From Verrucomicrobiia bacterium (GTDB lineage: Bacteria > Verrucomicrobiota > Verrucomicrobiia > Limisphaerales > DASXHY01): a DNA stretch of 64,000 bases. The notes under the pieces are model-generated. The model saw only the letters and a list, made by a program, of their open reading frames with translations, was not told the DNA's origin and did no database searches. The DNA is taken from positions 62,001 to 126,000 of the forward strand of contig DASPIL010000107.1 in NCBI GenBank assembly GCA_035629175.1. The letters run 5' to 3'. Of the stretch, positions 61,648 through 64,000 are shown piece after piece. Each line of letters begins with the position of its first letter. Positions within the stretch are counted from its first letter, which is position 1. The position numbers were made by a program, and so were the translations under genes.

Positions 61648-63146
61648 ACTCGTATCCAAAAGTTACCGCCGCTGAAGCCGCGGATTTCATCCAGCACGAT
61701 CAAACGGTTGCCTTCAGCGGATTCACTCCCGCGGGCGCTGCGAAGGAAATTCCCAAGGCCATCGGCGCCCGTGCGAAGCTACTGCACGCCGAGGGCAAAC
61801 CGTTTCAGGTTGGCGTGATGACGGGAGCGTCGACAGGCCGGTCGCTTGACGGCTCGCTTGCCGATGCGGAAGCCGTCAAGTTCCGCATGCCGTATCAATC
61901 CGATCCGACCCTCCGCAAGAGCATCAACGAAGGCAAGACGCAGTTCTTTGACATGCACCTGTCCATGGCGCCGCAGAACGTGCGTTATGGATTCCTTGGG
62001 CCCGTGCATTTTGCTGTGATTGAAGCGGCGGACGTTTCCGAGCACGGTGAGATCACACTCACCTCTTCGGTTGGCGCAGCGCCGACCTACTGCCGCGTTG
62101 CTGAGAAGATCATCATCGAGCTCAATGCGTTTCACCCCGCATCGTTGCGCGGATTCCACGACGTCTTCGAGCCCGAAGATCCGCCCTATCGAAACCCTAT
62201 ACCGATCTTTCGTCCGTCGGATCGCATCGGCGCGCCGGTCGTGAAGGTCAACCCGAAGAAAATTGTCGGGATCGTGCAAACGGATGCAGCCGATGAATCG
62301 GGTTCGTTCAGCGAGATTGGAGAAACAACAGCGAAGATAGGCCGCAACGTGGCGGAGTTTCTTGCAGCGGAATCGCGCCGCGGATTGATTCCCAAGTCAT
62401 TTCTCCCAGTGCAGTCGGGTGTCGGCGACACGGCCAACGCGGTGTTGAAAGCCATGGGCGAAAACGCCGACATTCCGGTTTTCGAAATGTACACCGAGGT
62501 GATCCAGGATTCCGTGGTGAACCTGATGAAGCAGGGGAAGATCCGTTTTGTAAGCGGCTGTTCGCTCACGGTGACCAATCCGACCTTGAAAGAGATTTAC
62601 GCGAACCTCGATTTCTTCCGTCCTAGGATGCTGCTGCGCCCGCAGGAAATCAGCAACAGCCCCGAGATCGTCCGCCGCCTCGGAATTATTTCAGTGAACA
62701 CAGCGATCGAGGTGGACATCGCGGGCAACGTGAACAGCACGCACGTTCTTGGCCGCAGCATGATGAATGGCATCGGCGGGTCGGGCGACTTCGCGCGCAA
62801 TGCATTTCTCTCGATCTTCACGTGTCCCTCCACTGCGAAGGATGGAAAGATCAGCACGATTGTCCCGCTGGTGAGCCACCTGGACCACAGTGAACATTCA
62901 GTGCAGATCATCATTACCGAACAGGGCGTTGCCGACCTGCGCGGAAAAAGCCCGATGCAACGGGCGGAGACAATCATTCAGAACTGCGCGCATCCCGATT
63001 ATCGGGGGCTCCTGCGCGACTACGTGAAGATGGCAGGTTCAGTGCACTCACCTCAAACGCTCAGTGCGGCTTTCGGGCTTCACCAAACATTTGCGAAGGC
63101 GGGAGACATGAGAAAAATCGCCTGGGGCGATTTCATCCCGCGATAG
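61644..63146 (+). CDS. Succinate/acetate-type CoA-transferase
   Basis: The Met at 61644 gives 500 residues of the AarC/Cat1/ScpC group of CoA-transferases. Marks are VAFSGFTPAGAAKEIPKAIG, LTSSVGAAPTYCRVAEK, the catalytic Glu285 in MYTEVIQDS and MNGIGGSGDFARNAFLSIFT near the C-terminus. Such enzymes move CoA between succinate and acetyl-CoA or propionyl-CoA. As the last gene of this operon it closes the cycle by turning propionyl-CoA plus succinate into propionate plus succinyl-CoA, the mutase substrate. Acetate:succinate CoA-transferase activity is the main alternative. It overlaps birA by 4 bases; a strong hairpin follows the stop. Confidence 0.92.
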   Translation: MNSYPKVTAAEAADFIQHDQTVAFSGFTPAGAAKEIPKAIGARAKLLHAEGKPFQVGVMTGASTGRSLDGSLADAEAVKFRMPYQSDPTLRKSINEGKTQFFDMHLSMAPQNVRYGFLGPVHFAVIEAADVSEHGEITLTSSVGAAPTYCRVAEKIIIELNAFHPASLRGFHDVFEPEDPPYRNPIPIFRPSDRIGAPVVKVNPKKIVGIVQTDAADESGSFSEIGETTAKIGRNVAEFLAAESRRGLIPKSFLPVQSGVGDTANAVLKAMGENADIPVFEMYTEVIQDSVVNLMKQGKIRFVSGCSLTVTNPTLKEIYANLDFFRPRMLLRPQEISNSPEIVRRLGIISVNTAIEVDIAGNVNSTHVLGRSMMNGIGGSGDFARNAFLSIFTCPSTAKDGKISTIVPLVSHLDHSEHSVQIIITEQGVADLRGKSPMQRAETIIQNCAHPDYRGLLRDYVKMAGSVHSPQTLSAAFGLHQTFAKAGDMRKIAWGDFIPR

Positions 63147-63177
63147 TCGTCCCGCTCTCGTAGATACCGCGCGAACC

Positions 63178-63204
63178 ACGAGTGGAATGATTTGTTCCAC
63201 TCGT
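63178..63204 (+). terminator. Stem-loop terminator of the propionate operon
   Basis: ACGAGTGGAA (63178-63187) and TTCCACTCGT (63195-63204) form a perfect 10-bp stem with a 7-base loop, 32 bases after the CoA-transferase stop. Only a short TT follows, so it may need Rho or act as a stabilising 3' hairpin. The rest of the gap to 63320 shows nothing else. Confidence 0.6.
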
Positions 63205-63319
63205 TAAGCCATTCTGCTAGCCGGCCGCAGTCTTCACCGGGGAATCTTCCCGTAGTTTCCGATTCCTTGCCTCTTGGCACAGTCTCTGCCTCTCGGGCTC
63301 CTAAGAATTGAGAATAAGA

Positions 63320-64000
63320 ATGGGAAGAGACACGATCTATGATTTGGCGGGTGCGGTGCGGGAACCGCTCGCGCGTTTATTGGAAAAAATATTCGGCAGC
63401 GGCGTGCACCAGCCGATTGCCGGCGCGATAACTTGGGTGGACGCCGGCATCTCCTGTCTCGTGGTGCTGTTGCTCCTCACGATCCATGCGATCGCCGCGG
63501 GATGGCTTCGATGGCGGCGGTCGCGGGAAAGTTCTCAGGCAACCTGGCAGCACGATCTTCTTCAGTCCTTCGCCGGGCCGCTGTACCTCGCGATCTGGGT
63601 GGCTGGAATTTACATGGCTGTGGTTCCACTGCTGCAACGCGCAGAGACGCAGGACGAAACGTCTGCGGGGATGAATGCCTGGAACTGGTGCTTCGACGCG
63701 GGCATGGTGATCGCCCTGTTCTGGCTGTTCATTCGCGCGACGCGTGTTGCGGAAAAACGCCTCCTGCAATGGAGCGCGTTGTCGAAGACCAACATCGATG
63801 ACCTTCTCGTCCCACTCGGAGCCCGCGCGCTGCGAGTCGTCGCGCCCGCAGTCGCAGTGATTGTGACGGTCCCGCTGCTCGATTTGCCGCCCGACTACAA
63901 TGAACTCATTGGGAAACTCAGCGGCCTGCTGATTGTTGGCGTCGTGTCATGGATCCTCATCCAGCTCGTGAAGACGGGCGAAAAGGTGTTGCTCACGCGC
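63320..64000 (+). CDS. MscS-like mechanosensitive channel family protein, 3' truncated by window edge
   Basis: The frame is open from the ATG at 63320 to the last base, giving 227 residues (MGRDTIYDLAGAVREPLARL...). At least four membrane helices are visible: WVDAGISCLVVLLLLTIHAI, LLQSFAGPLYLAIWVAGIYM, CFDAGMVIALFWLFIRAT and a pair around VVAPAVAVIVTVPLLD and GLLIVGVVSWILIQLV. The stretch NIDDLLVPLGARALRVVAPA is typical of the helices before the pore in MscS-superfamily proteins. The pore helix and beta domain lie beyond the window. Its role would be osmotic pressure release; it appears unrelated to the propionate operon. Confidence 0.7.
   Translation, partial: MGRDTIYDLAGAVREPLARLLEKIFGSGVHQPIAGAITWVDAGISCLVVLLLLTIHAIAAGWLRWRRSRESSQATWQHDLLQSFAGPLYLAIWVAGIYMAVVPLLQRAETQDETSAGMNAWNWCFDAGMVIALFWLFIRATRVAEKRLLQWSALSKTNIDDLLVPLGARALRVVAPAVAVIVTVPLLDLPPDYNELIGKLSGLLIVGVVSWILIQLVKTGEKVLLTR

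Overview
Organism. The window has high G+C and reads like a Verrucomicrobiota chromosome, most probably the Limisphaerales/Pedosphaerales side (former subdivision 3). The signs are a stand-alone type II pseudopilin with a [13 protein letters not shown] head, very large secreted LamG/Ig/MBG proteins, a XylR-type AraC regulator beside glycoside hydrolases, and palindromic repeats that read through into proteins as AQVSKPAV-like peptides. The assignment is inference from recall of such genomes, not a search. No rRNA, tRNA, CRISPR, phage or transposase gene was seen.  Layout. 1-5.2 kb: a 5'-truncated DUF455/ATP-grasp protein, a small secreted protein, a detached 7TMR-HDED domain protein, a 65-residue protein and a membrane TPR protein. 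5.4-7.6 kb: a secreted GH43-like enzyme and a XylR-type regulator. 7.9-13.6 kb: a 1614-residue LamG/Ig adhesin-like protein and a pseudopilin. 13.6-34.7 kb: a tightly packed carbohydrate operon: DUF5107-TPR protein, GH30-like enzyme with PA14, SGNH-fold lipoprotein, GH2, MFS sugar porter, a 1923-residue GH2-F5/8C-GH59-F5/8C fusion, and a GH105-PL8 fusion lipoprotein. Neighbouring genes overlap or lie within 13 bases of each other. 34.9-46.1 kb: three giant secreted proteins, the first on plus and two paralogous ones on minus, separated by a strong terminator. 46.6-49.5 kb (minus): clpP, clpX and an arginyl-tRNA-protein-transferase-like acyltransferase. 49.6-63.1 kb (plus): a VOC protein and then a redox-regulator-led propionate operon: rex, carboxyltransferase (5S-like), mutA, mutB, meaB, mce, acyl-CoA carboxyltransferase (12S-like), a small delta-like protein, biotin carrier protein, biotin ligase, CoA-transferase. 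63.3 kb to the end: the start of an MscS-like membrane protein.  How the genes work together. The 50-63 kb operon encodes almost every step of the Wood-Werkman route between succinate and propionate: CoA transfer, mutase with its chaperone, epimerase, and a biotin-dependent carboxyl transfer to or from pyruvate/oxaloacetate. It also carries its own biotinylation enzyme and an NADH-sensing repressor as first gene. This fits disposal of reducing equivalents during anaerobic sugar fermentation. The 13.6-34.7 kb operon could supply such sugars. Its enzyme set suggests an acidic galactan such as arabinogalactan, but the substrate is not proven. No SusC/SusD or TonB-dependent importer is present.  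Most notable signals: the GH2/GH59 and GH105/PL8 fusions, the Rex-headed transcarboxylase operon with a palindrome over its likely promoter, the transferase next to ClpXP, a detached HDED domain, a shared FYR/FFR-type beta domain in five secreted proteins, and a MITE-like palindromic repeat supplying the N-terminus of the SGNH lipoprotein.
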